DNA of 64,000 bases, from the NCBI RefSeq assembly GCF_937616625.2, contig NC_065573.1:4479001-4543000 (forward strand), read 5' to 3'. This DNA comes from Mercurialis annua (taxonomy: Eukaryota; Streptophyta; Magnoliopsida; Malpighiales; Euphorbiaceae). Positions 40,043 through 53,150 of this stretch are shown piece after piece (positions within the stretch are counted from its first letter, which is position 1; each line of letters opens with the position of its first letter). Under the pieces are notes generated by a model. The model ran no database searches, had not been told where the DNA came from, and saw nothing but the letters and a program-made list of their open reading frames with translations. The position numbers and the translations under genes were made by a program.

Positions 40043-43000
40043 GTGTTTCACTTTTTTAGCAATTTAAGCAAAACATTTACAAGCGTTAAGAAACAAATCC
40101 AAACATTTCCCCTTTTTAGCGATTTAAACCAAATGTTTACAAATGTTACGAAACAAATCCAAATGTTTAACCTTTTTAGCGATTTATGTCAAACGTTTAC
40201 AAAGGTTATGAAACAAACCCAAATGTTTCTCCTTTTTAGCGTTTTAAGCCAAAATGTTTACAAATGTAACGAAACAAATCCAAACGTTTCACTTTTTTAG
40301 CGAGTTAATCCAAAAATTTACAAAGATTATGAAATAAATCCAATTGTTTCACATTTTTAGCAATTTGAGCCAAACGTTTACAAACGTTACGAAACAAATC
40401 CGAGCGTTTCCCCTTTTTAGCAATTTAAGCCAAACGTTTAAAAACGTTACAAAACAAATCCAAGCGTTTCACCTTTTTAGCAATTTAAGCCAAACTTTTA
40501 CAAACATTACGAAACAAATCCAAACGTTTCACCTTTTTAGCGATTTAAGCCAAACATTTACAAACGTTACGAAACAAATCCAAACGTTTCACATTTTTAG
40601 CAATTTAAGCCAAACATTTACAAACGATACAAAACAAATCTAAATGTTTCACCTTTTTAGAGATTTAAGCCAAACGTTTACAAACATTACGAAACAAATC
40701 CAAACGTTTCCTTTTTTTAGCGATTTAAGCCAAACGTTTACAAACGTTACGAAATAAAACCAGATGATTAAAACGTTACGAAACAAATACAAATGTTTCA
40801 CATTTTTACCAATTTACGCCAAACGATTACAAACGTTACGAAACAAAACCAAGCGTTTCACCTTTTTAGCAATTTAAACCAAACGTTTACAAACATTACA
40901 AAACAAATCATAGCGTTTCACTTTTGTAGAAATATGAGCCAAACCTTTACAAAGGTTACGAAAAAGATCCAAGCGTTTCACCTTTTTAACAATGTAAGCC
41001 AAACGTTTACAAACGTTATGAAACAAAGCCAAACGTTTCACCTTTTTAGCGATTTAAGCCAAACGTTTACAAATGTTACGAAACAAATCCAAACGTTTCA
41101 CATTTTTAACGATTTAAGCCAAACATTAACAAAGGTTAGGAAACAAATCCAAATGTTTCGCCTTTGTAGCAATTTGAGACAAACGTTTACAAACGTTACG
41201 AAACAAATCCAAGCATTTCCCCTTTTTAGCAATTTCAGCCAAACGTTTACAAACTTTACGAAACAAATCCAAGCATTTCCCCTTTTTAGCAATTTAAGAC
41301 AAATGTTTACAAAATTTACGAAACAAATACAAACGTTTCACCTTTTTAGTGATTTAAGCCAAACGTTTACAAATGTTACAAAACAAATTCAAACATTTCA
41401 CCTTTTTAGCGATTTAAGCCAAACGTTAACAAACGTTTCGAAACAAATCCAAATGTTTCACCTTTTTAGCGATTTAAGCCAAACGTTTACAAATGTTACG
41501 AAATAAAACCAAACTTTTATAACGTTACGAAACAAATCCAAACATTTCACATTTTGAGCGAATTAAGCCAAACGTTGACAAACTTTGCGAAACTAAACCA
41601 AGCGTTTCACCTTTTTAGCAATTTAAATCAAACGTTTACAAACATATCAAAACAAATCCAAGCGTTTCACTTTTTTAGCAATGTAAGCCAAACGTTTACA
41701 AACGTTCCGAAACAAATTGAAGTGTTTCATCTTTTTAGCGATTAAAGCCAAACGTTTACAAGCGTTAAGAAACAAATCAAAACGTTTCCCCTTTTTAGCG
41801 ATTTAAGCCAAACGTTTACAAACGTTACAAAACAAATCCAAATGTTACACCTTTTTAGCGATTTAAGTCAAACGTTTAGAAAGGTTATGAAACAAACCCA
41901 AATGTTTCGCCTTTTTAGCAATTTGAGCCAAACGTTTACAAACAATACGAAAAAAATCAAAGCATTTCCCCTTTTTAGCAATTTAAGCCAAACGTTTACA
42001 AACGTTATGAAACACATCCAAGCATTTCATCTTTTTAGAAATTTAAGCCAAACGTTTACAAAAATTACGAAACAAATCCAAACGTTTCACCTTTTTAGCG
42101 ATTTAAGCCAAATATTTACAAACGTTACGAAACAAATCCAAAAGTTTCACCTTTTTAGCACTTTAAGCCAAACATTTACAAACGATACAAAACAAATCTA
42201 AACGTTTCACCTTTTTAGCAATTTAAGCCAAACGTTTACAAACGTTTAGAAACAAATACAAATGTTTTGTCTTTTTAGTAATTTAAGCCAAACGTTTACA
42301 AACGTTACGAAACAAATCCTGACATTTCACCTTTTTAGCGATTTAAGCCAAACGTTTGCAAATGTTACGAAACAAAACCAAATGTTCAATAAGTTACGAA
42401 ACAAATCCAAATGTTTCACATATTCACCGATTTAAGCCAAACGTTTACAAACATTATGAAACAAAACCAAGCGTTTCACCTTTTTAGCAATTTATGCCAA
42501 ACGTTTACAAACATTACAAAAAAAATCATAGCGCTTCACTTTTTTAGAAATTTAAGCCAAACGTTTACAAACGTAACGAAACGAATCCAAGCGTTTCACC
42601 TTTTTAGCAATGTAAGCCAAACGTTTACAAACGTTATGAAACAAATCCAAACGTTTTACCTTTTTAGTGATTTAAGCCAAACGTTTACAAATGTTACGAA
42701 ACAAATCCAAAAGTTTTACATTTTTAGCGATTTAAGCCAAACATTAATAAAGGTTAGGAAACAAATCCAAATGTTTCTCCTTTGTAGCAATTTGAGACAA
42801 ACGTTTGCAAACCTTACGAAACTAATCCAAGCGTCTCCTCTTTTTAGCAATTTGAGACAAACGTTTACAAACCTTACGAAACAAATCCAAGCGTTTCCCC
42901 TTTTTAGCAATTTAAGCTAAATGTTCACAAACGTTACGAAACAAATAAAAATGTTTCACCTTTTTAGTGATTTGAGCCAAACGTTTCCCTTTTTTAGCAA

Positions 43001-45734
43001 TTTAAGCCAAACATTTACAAACATTACGAAACAAATCCAAATGTTTCACCTTTTTCGCGATTTAAACCAAAAGTTTACTAACGTTGCGAAATAAAACCAA
43101 ACTTTTTAAATGTTACGAAAAAAATCCAAACATTTCACATTTTTAGCGATTTAGTCCAAACGTTTACAAACGTTACGAAACAAAACCAAGCGTTTCACCT
43201 TTTTAGCAATTTAAGCTAAACGTTTACAAACATTATGAAACCAATCCAAGCGTTTCACTTTTTTAGCAATTTAAGCCAAACATTTACAAACGTTACGAAA
43301 CAAATCCAAGCGTTTCACCATTTTAGTGATTTAAGCCAAACGTTTACAAGCGTTAAGAAACAAATCCAAACATTTCCCCTTTTTAGCGATTTAAGCCAAA
43401 TGTTTACAAACGTTACGAAACAAATCCAAACGTTTCACCTTTTTAGCGATTTATGTCAAACGTTTACAAAGGTTATGAATGAAACCCAAATGGTTCGCCT
43501 TTTTAGCGATTTAAGCCAAAATGTTTACAAAGGTTACTAAACAAATCCAAATGTTTCACCTTTTCAGCGAGTTAAGCCAAAAATTTACAAAGGTTATGAA
43601 ATAAATCCAATTGTTTCACATTTTTAGCAATTTGAGCCAATAGTTTACAAACGTTAGGAAACAAACCCGAGTGTTTCCCCTTTTTAGCAATTTACGCCAA
43701 ACGTTTACAAACGTTACAAAACAAATCCAAGCGTTTCACCTTTTTAGCAATTTAAGACAAACGTTTACAAACATTACGAAACAAATCCAAACGTTTCATC
43801 TTTTTAGCGATTTAAGCCAAACATTTACAAACATTACGAAACAAATTCAAACGTTTCACCTTTTTAGCAATTTAAGCCAAACATTTACTAACGATACAAA
43901 ACAAATCTAAATGTTTCACCTTTTTAGAGATTTAAGCCAAACGTTTACAAATGTTTCGAAACAAATCTAAATGTTTTGCCTTTTTAGTAATTTAAGCCAA
44001 ACGTTTACAAACATTACGAAACAAATCCAAACGTTTCACCTTTTTAGCGATTTAAGCCAAACGTTTACAAACGTTACGAAATAAAACCAAATCTTTAAAA
44101 CGTTACGAAACAAATCCAAACGTTTCACATTTTTACTGATTTAAGCCAAACGTTTACAAACGTTACGAAACAAAACCAAGCGTTTCACCTTTTTAGCAAT
44201 TTAAGCCAAACGTTTACAAACATTACAAAACAAATCATAGCGTTTCACTTTTTTAGAAATTTAAGCCAAACCTTTACAAACGTTACGAAAAAAATCCAAG
44301 CGTTTCACCTTTTTAACAATGTAAGCCAAACGTTTACAAACACTATGAAACAAAGCCAAACGTTTAATACGTTACGAAACAAAACCAAACGTTTAAAACG
44401 TTACGAAACAAATCCAAACGTTTCATAATTTTAGCGATTTAACCCAAACCTTTACAAACATTACGAAACAAAACCAAGCGTTTCATCGTTTTATCAATTT
44501 AAGCAAAACATTTACAAACGTTACGAAAAAATTTAAACATTTTGCCTTTTTAGCGATTGAATCCAAACATTTACAAACGTTACGAAAAAAATCCAAACAT
44601 TTCACCTTTTTAGCTATTTAAGCCAAACGTTTAAAATGTTACGAAAATAATCCAAATGTTTTCCTTTTTTAGCAATTTAAGCCAAACATTTACTAACGTT
44701 ACGAAACAAATCCAAACATTTTACCTTTTTAGCAATTTAAGCCAAACGTTTACAAACATTACGAAACAAATCCAAGTGTTTCACCTTTTTAGCGATTTAC
44801 GCCAAACGTTTACAAACGTTACGAAACAAATCCAAGTGTTTCACCTTTTTAGCGATTTATGCCAAACGTTTACAGACATTACGAAACAAATCCAAACGTT
44901 TCACCTTTTTGGCGATTGAAGCCAAACATTTACAAACGTTACGAAACAAAGCCAAACAATTACAAACGTTACGAAACAAATCCAAGTGTTTCACCTTATT
45001 AGAAATTTAAGCCAAACGTTTACAAACGTTACGAAACAAATACAAATGTTTCGCTTTTTTAGCGATTTAAGCCAAACGTTTACAAATATTACGAAACAAA
45101 TCCAAACATTTCACCTTTTTAGCGATTTAAGCCAAATATTAACAAAGGTTAGGAAACAAATCCAAATGTTTCGCCTTTGTAGCAATTTGAGACAAACGTT
45201 TACAAATGTTACGAAACAAATCCAAGCATTTCTCCTTTTTAGCAATTTCAGCCAAACGTATACAAACTTTACGAAACAAATCCAAGCGTTTTCCCTTTTT
45301 AGCAATTTAAGCCAAACGTTTACAAACTTTACGAAACAAATCCAAATGTTTCACCTTTTTAGCTATTTGAGCCAAACGTTTACCTTTTTTAGCGATTTAA
45401 GCCAAACGTTTACCTTTTTTAGCGATTTAAGCCAAACATTTACAAATATTACGAAACAAATCCAAATGTTTCACCTTTTTAGCGATTTAAGCCAAACATT
45501 TATAAACGTTGCGAAATAAAACCAAACTTTTTAAATGTTACGAAACAAATTCAAACATTTCACATTTTTAGCGATTTAAGCCGAACGTTTACAAACGTTA
45601 CGAAACAAAACCAAGCATTTCACCTTTTTAGCAATTTAAGCCAAACGTTTACAAACGTTACGAAACAAATCCAAGCTTTTCACCTTTTTAGCAATTTAAG
45701 CCAAACGTTTACAAACGTTACGAAACAAATCCAA
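40043..45734. repeat. Higher-order repeat R3 (5692 bp)
   Basis: Bounded by anchors at 40043 and 45735. From 40344 to 44656 it follows R1 and R2 closely (landmarks at 40793, 41842, 43671 and 44656). It then carries about 450 bp more than R1 between 44656 and 45735: monomers with TTCACCTTATTAGAAATT and CTTTGTAGCAATTTGAGAC like those at 17.2-17.5 kb and 50.7-51.0 kb. R1 and R2 lack this stretch, so they carry a deletion that R3 does not. Confidence 0.9.
45372..45431. repeat. Two consecutive A-half-only monomers (30 bp each)
   Basis: CCAAACG boxes start at 45372, 45402 and 45432, exactly 30 bp apart. Each unit keeps the CCTTTTTTAGCGATTTAAG half and lacks the ACAAACGTTACGAAACAAAT half. Single A-only units of this kind occur near 16245, 18046, 23147, 24945, 27585, 32860, 39715 and 51545. 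They are explained by recombination between the two identical CCAAACGTTT boxes of a monomer. Confidence 0.88.
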
Positions 45735-48700
45735 GTGTTTCACCTTTTTAGCAATTTAAGCAAAACATTTACAAGCGTTAAGAAACAAATCAAAACATTT
45801 CCCCTTTTTAGCGATTTAAACCAAATGTTTACAAACGTTACGAAACAAATCCAAATGTTTCACCTTTTTAGCGATTTATGTCAAATGTTTACAAAGGTTA
45901 TGAAACAAACTCAAATGTTTCTCCTTTTTAGCGATTTAAGCCAAAATGTTTACAAATGTAACGAAACAAATCCAAACGTTTCACCTTTTTAGCGAGTTAA
46001 GCCAAAAATTTACAAAGGTTATGAAATAAATCCAATTGTTTCACATTTTTAGCAATTTGAGCCAAACGTTTACAAACGTTACGAAACAAATCCGAGCGTT
46101 TCCCCTTTTTAGCAATTTAAGCCAAACGTTTAAAAACGTTACAAAACAAATCCAAGCGTTTCACCTTTTTAGCAATTTAAGCCAAACTTTTACAAATATT
46201 ACGAAACAAATCCAAACGTTTCACCTTTTTAGCGATTTAAGCCAAACATTTACAAACGTTACGAAACAAATCCAAACTTTTCACATTTTTAGCAACTTAA
46301 GCCAAACATTTACAAACGATACAAAACAAATCTAAATGTTTCACCTTTTTAGAGATTTAAGCCAAACGTTTGCAAACGTTTCGAAACAAATCCAAATATT
46401 TTGCCTTTTTAGTAATTTAAGCCAAACGTTTACAAACGTTACGAATTAAATCCAAACGTTTCCCCTTTTTAGCGATTTAAGCCAAACGTTTACAAACGTT
46501 ACGAAATAAAACCAAATGATTAAAACGTTACGAAACAAATACAAACGTTTCACATTTTTACCAATTTACGCCAAACGATTACAAACGTTACGAAACAAAA
46601 CCAAGCGTTTCACCTTTTTAGCAATTTAAACCAAACGTTTACAAACATTACAAAACAAATCATAGCGTTTCACTTTTGTAGAAATATAAGCCAAACCTTT
46701 ACAAACGTTACGAAACAGATCCAAGCGTTTCACCTTTTTAACAATGTAAGCCAAACGTTTACAAACGTTATGAAACAAAGCCAAACGTTTCACCTTTTTA
46801 GCGATTTAAGCCAAACGTTTACAAATGTTACGAAACAAATCCAAACGTTTCATATTTTTAGCGATTTAAGCCAAACATTAACAAAGGTTAGGAAACAAAT
46901 CCAAATGTTTCGCCTTTGTAGCAATTTGAGACAAACGTTTACAAACGTTACGAAACAAATCCAAGCATTTCCCCTTTTTAGCAATTTCAGCCAAACGTTT
47001 ACAAACTTTACGAAACAAATCCAAGCATTTCCCCTTTTTAGCAATTAAAGCCAAATGTTTACAAAATTTACGAAACAAATACAAACGTTTCACCTTTTTA
47101 GCGATTTAAGCCAAACGTTTACAAATGTTACAAAACAAATTCAAACATTTCACCTTTTTAGCGATTTAAGCCAAACGTTAACAAACGTTTCGAAATAAAT
47201 CCAAATGTTTCACCTTTTTAGCGATTTAAGCCAAACGTTTACAAATGTTACGAAATAAAACCAAACTTTTAAAACGTTACGAAACAAATCCAAACATTTC
47301 ACATTTTGAGCGAATTAAGCCAAACGTTGACAAACTTTGCGAAACTAAACCAAGCGTTTCACCTTTTTAGCAATTTAAATCAAACGTTACAAACATATCA
47401 AAACAAATCCAAGCGTTCCAATTTTTTAGCAATGTAAGCCAAATGTTTACAAACATTACTAAACAAATTGAAGTGTTTCATCCTTTTAGCGATTAAAGCC
47501 AAACGTTTACAAGCGTTAAGAAACAAATCAAAACGTTTCCCCTTTTTAGCGATTTAAGCCAAACGTTTACAAACGTTACAAAACAAATCCTAATGTTACA
47601 CCTTTTTAGCGATTTAAGTCAAACATTTAGAAAGGTTATGAAACAAAACCAAATGTTTCGCCTTTTTAGCAATTTGAGCCAAACGTTTACAAACAATACG
47701 AAAAAAATCAAAGCGTTTCCCCTTTTTAGCAATTTAAGCCAAACGTTTACAAACGTTATGAAACACATCCAAGCATTTCATCTTTTTAGCAATTTAAGAC
47801 AAACGTTTACAAAAATTACGAAACAAATCCAAACGTTTCACCTTTTTAGCGATTTAAGCCAAATATTTACAAACGTTACGAAACAAATCCAAAAGTTTCA
47901 CCTTTTTAGCACTTTAAGCCAAACATTTACAAACGATACAAAACAAATCTAAACGTTTCACTTTTTTAGCAATTTAAGCCAAACGTTTACAAACGTTTAG
48001 AAACAAATACAAATGTTTTGTCTTTTTAGTAATTTAAGCCAAACGTTTACAAACGTTACGAAACAAATCCTGACATTTCACCTTTATAGCGATTTAAGCC
48101 ATACGTTTGCAAACGTTACGAAACAAAACCAAATGTTCAATAAGTTACGAAACAAATCCAAATGTTTCACATATTCACCGATTTAAGCCAAACGTTTACA
48201 AACGTTATGAAATAAAACCAAGCGTTTCACGTTTTTAGCAATTTAAGCCAAACGTTTACAAACATTACAAAAAAAATCATAGCGTTTCCCTTTTTTAGAA
48301 ATTTAAGCCAAACGTTTACAAACGTAACGAAATAAATCCAAGCGTTTCACCTTTTTAGCTATGTAAGCCAAACGTTTACAAACGTTATGAAACAAATCCA
48401 AACGTTTTATCTTTTTAGCGATTTAAGCCAAACGTTTACAAATGTTACGAAACAAATCGAAAAGTTTCACATTTTTAGCGATTTAAGCCAAACATTAATA
48501 AAGGTTAGGAAAAAAATCCAAATGTTTCTCCTTTGTAGCAATTTGAGACAAACGTTTGCAAACCTTACGAAACAAATCCAAGCGTCTCCCCTTTTTAGCA
48601 ATTTGAGACAAACGTTTACAAACCTTACGAAACAAATCCAAGCGTTTCCCCTTTTTAGCAATTTAAGCCAAATGTTCACAAACGTTACGAAACAAATAAA

Positions 48701-51696
48701 AATGTTTCACCTTTTTAGTGATTTGAGCCAAACGTTTCCCTTTTTTAGCAATTTAAGCCAAACATTTACAAACATTACGAAACAAATCCAAATGTTTCAC
48801 CTTTTTCGCGATTTAAACCAAAAGTTTACTAACGTTGCGAAATAAAACCAAACTTTTTAAATGTTACGAAACAAATCCAAACATTTCACATTTTTAGCGA
48901 TTTAATCCAAACGTTTACAAACGTTACGAAACAAAACCAAGCGTTTCACCTTTTTAGCAATTTAAGCTAAACGTTTACAAACATTATGAAACAAATCCAA
49001 GCGTTTTACTTTTATAGCAATTTAAGCCAAACGTTTACAAACGTTACGAAACAAATCCAAGCGTTTCACCTTTTTAGTGATTTAAGCCAAACGTTTACAA
49101 GCGTTAAGAAACAAATCCAAACATTTCCCCTTTTTAGCAATTTAAGCCAAATGTTTACAAACGTTACGAAACAAATCCAAACGTTTCACCTTTTTAGCGA
49201 TTTATGTCAAACGTTTACAAAGGTTATGAATGAAACCCAAATGGTTCGCCTTTTTAGCGATTTAAGCCAAAATGTTTACAAATGTTACGAAAAAAAATCC
49301 AAACGTTTCACCTTTTAAGCGAGTTAAGCCAAAAATTTACAAAGGTTATGAAATAAATCCAATTGTTTCACATTTTTAGCAATTTGAGCCAATAGTTTAC
49401 AAACGTTACGAAACAAATCCGAGTGTTTCCCCTTTTTAGCAATTTAAGCCAAACGTTTACAAAAGTTACAAAACAAATCCAAGCGTTTCACCTTTTTAGC
49501 AATTTAAGACAAACGTTTACAAACATTACGAAACAAATCCAAACGTTTCATCTTTTTAGCGATTTAAGCCAAACATTTACAAACATTACGAAACAAATCC
49601 AAACGTTTCACCTTTTTAGCAATTTAAGCCAAACATTTACAAACGATACAAAACAAATCTAAATGTTTAACCTTTTTAGAGATTTAAGCCAAACGTTTAC
49701 AAATGTTTCGAAACAAATCTAAATGTTTTGCCTTTTTAGTAATTTAAGCCAAACGTTTACAAACGTTACGAAACAAATCCAAACGTTTCACCTTTTTAGC
49801 GATTTAAGCCAAACGTTTACAAACGTAGCGATTTAAACCAAATCTTTAAAACGTTACGAAACAAAACCAAGCGTTTCACCTTTTTAGCAATTTAAGCCAA
49901 ACGTTTACAAACATTACAAAACAAATCATAGCGTTTAACTTTTTTAGAAATTTAAGCCAAACCTTTACAAACGTTACGAAAAAAATCCAAGCGTTTCACC
50001 TTTTTAACAATGTAAGCCAAACGTTTACAAACATTATGAAACAAAGCCAAACGTTTAATACGTTACGAAACAAAACCAAACGTTTAAAACGTTACGAAAC
50101 AAATCCAAACGTTTCACATTTTTAGCGATTTAACCCAAACCTTTACAAACGTTACGAAACAAAACCAAGCGTTTCATCTTTTTAGCAATTTAAGCCAAAC
50201 ATTTACAAACGTTACGAAAAAAAATTAAACATTTTTCCTTTTTAGCGATTGAATCCAAACATTTACAAACGTTACGAAAAAAATCCAAACATTTCACCTT
50301 TTTAGCTATTTAAGCCAAACGTTTAAAATGTTACGAAAATAATCCAAATGTTTTCCTTTTTTAGCAATTTAAGCCAAACATTTACTAACGTTACGAAACA
50401 AATCCAAACATTTTACCTTTTTAGCAATTTAAGCCAAACGTTTACAAACATTACGAAACAAATCCAAGTGTTTCACCTTTTTAGCGATTTAAGCCAAACG
50501 TTTACAAACGTTACGAAACAAATCCAAGTGTTTCACCTTTTTAGCGATTTATGCCAAACGTTTACAGACATTACGAAACAAATCCAAACGTTTCACCTTT
50601 TTAGCGATTGAAGCCGATTATTTACAAACGTTACGAAACAAAGCCAAACAATTACAAACGTTACGAAACAAATCCAAGTGTTTCACCTTATTAGAAATTT
50701 AAGCCAAACGTTTACAAAAGTTACGAAACAAATACAAATGTTACGCCTTTTTAGCGATTTAAGCCAAACGTTTACAAACATTACGAAACAAATCCAAACG
50801 TTTCACCTTTTTAGCGATTTAAGCCAAACATTAACAAAGGTTAGGAAACAAATCCAAATGTTTCGCCTTTGTAGCAATTTGAGACAAACGTTTACAAATG
50901 TTACGAAACAAATCCAAGCATTTCTCCTTTTTAGCAATTTCAGCCAAACGTATACAAACTTTACGAAACAAATCGAAGCGTTTTCCCTTTTTAGCAATTT
51001 AAGCCAAATGTTTACAAACTTTACGAAACAAATCCAAACGTTTCACCTTTTTAGCGATTTAAGCCAAACGTTTACAAACATTACAAAACAAATTCAAATG
51101 TTTCACCTTTTTAGCGATTTAAGCCAAACGTTTACAAACGTTTCGAAACAAATCCAAACATTTCGCCTTTTTAGCAATTTAAGCCAAACGTTTACAAACG
51201 TTACGAAACAAATCCAAACGTTTCACCTTTTTAGCGATTTAATCCAAACGTTAACAAACGTTCCGAAACAAATTCAAACGTTTAAAACGTCACGAAACAA
51301 ATCCAAATGTTTCACCTTTTTAGCGATATAAGCAAAACATTTACAAACGTTACGAAACAAATCCAAACTTTCACCTTTTTAGCGATTTAAGCCGAACGTT
51401 TTACAAACTTTACGAAACAAAGCCAAACGTTTCACCTTTTTAGCAATTTAAATCCAAGCGTTTCATATTTTTAGAGATATAAGCCAAACGTTTACAAACG
51501 TTACGAAACAAATCCAAATGTTTCACCTTTTTAGCGATTTGAGCCAAACGTTTCCCTTTTTTAGCGATTTAAGCCAAACATTTACAAATATGTCGAAACA
51601 AATCCAAATGTTTCACCTTTTTAGCGATTTAAGCCAAACGTTTACAAACGTTGCGAAATAAAACCAAACTTTTTAAATGTTACGAAACAAATCCAA
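45735..51696. repeat. Higher-order repeat R4 (5962 bp)
   Basis: Bounded by the anchor at 45735 and its equivalent at 51697 (ACAAGCGTTA at 45771 and 51733). It keeps the landmark order of R1-R3 (46036, 47593, 49423, 50348) but has more private changes, for example AACGTAGCGATTTAAACC at 49821 and ATTATTTACAAACG at 50617. Like R3 it has the segment missing from R1 and R2, here longer. Greater divergence at this unit fits its place nearer the right side of the homogenised core. Confidence 0.85.
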
Positions 51697-53150
51697 ACAT
51701 TTCACATTTTTAGCGATTTAAGCCAAACGTTTACAAGCGTTAAGAAACAAATCCAAACATTTCCCCTTTTTAGCGATTTAAGCCAAACGTTTACAAACGT
51801 TACGAAACAAATCCAAACGTTTCACCTTTTTAGCGATTTATGTCAAACGTTTACATAGGTTATGAAAGAAACCAAAATGTTTCTCCTTTTTAGCGATTTA
51901 AGCCAAAATGTTTACAAATGTAACGAAGTAAATCCAAACGTTCCACCTTTTTAGCGAGTTAAGCCAAAAATTTACAAAGGTTATGAAATAAATCCAATTG
52001 TTTCACATTTTTAGCAATTTGAGCCAAACGTTTACAAACGTTGCGAAACAAATCCGACCGTTTCCTCTTTTTAGCAATTTAAGCTAAACGTTTAATACGG
52101 TACAAAACAAATCCAAGCGTTTCACCTTTTTAGCAATTTAAGCCAAACGTTTACAAACATTACGAAACAAATCCAAACGTTTCACCTTTTTAGCGATTTA
52201 AGCCAAACGTTTACAAACGTTACGAAGCAAATCCAAACGTTTCACATTTTTAGCAATTTAAGCCAAACATTTACAAACGATACAAAACAAATCTAAATGT
52301 TTTACCTTTTTAGAGATTTAAGCCAAACGTTTGCAAACGTTTCGAAACAAATCCAAATGTTTTGCCTTTTTAGTAATTTAAGCCAAACGTTTACAAACGT
52401 TACGAAACAAATCCAAACGTTTCACCTTTTTAGCGATTTAAGCCAAACGTTTACAAACATTACGAAATAAAACCAAATGTTTAAAATGTTACGAAACAAA
52501 TATAAACGTTTCACATTTTTACCGATTTAAGCTTAACGTTTGCAAACGTTACGAAACAAAACCAAGCGTTTCACCTTTTTAGCAATTTAAGCCAAACGTT
52601 TACAAACATTACAAATAAATCATAGCGTTTCACTTTTTTGGAAATATAAGCCAAACCTTTACAAACGTTACGAAACAAATCCAAGCGTTTCACCTTTTTA
52701 ACAATGTAAGCCAAACGTTTACAAACGTTATGAAACAAAGCCAAATGTTTCACCTTTTTAGCGATTTAAGCCAACCGTTTACAAATGTTACGAAACAAAT
52801 CCAAACGTTTCACATTTTTAGCGATTTAAGCCAAACATTAACAAAGGTTAGGAAACAAATCCAAATGTTTCGCCTTTTTAGCAATTTGAGACAAACGTTT
52901 ACAAACGTTACGAAACAAATCCATGCATTTCCCCTTTTTAGCAATTTCAGCCAAACGTTTACAAACTTTATGAAACAAATCCAAGCATTTCCCCTTTTTA
53001 GCAATTTAAGCCAAAAGTTTACAAACTTTACGAAACAAATCCAAATGTTTCACCTTTTTAGCGATTTAAGCCAAACGTTTACAAACTTTACAAAACAAAT
53101 TCAAACGTTTCACCTTTTTAGCGATTTAAACCAAACGTTAACAAACGTTT
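51697..53150. repeat. Higher-order repeat R5, truncated
   Basis: This stretch follows R4 at an offset of about 5960: TCCAATTGTTTCACATT at 46031 and 51993, and the ATGAAACAAAGCCAAA monomer at 46770 and 52730. Near 53150 it switches to monomers of the L type (TTTTGCCTTTTTAGCAATTT followed by GGCAAACGTTTACAAACGGTAC), as at 14.6-14.8 kb. The block of near-identical central units ends here. Confidence 0.8.
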
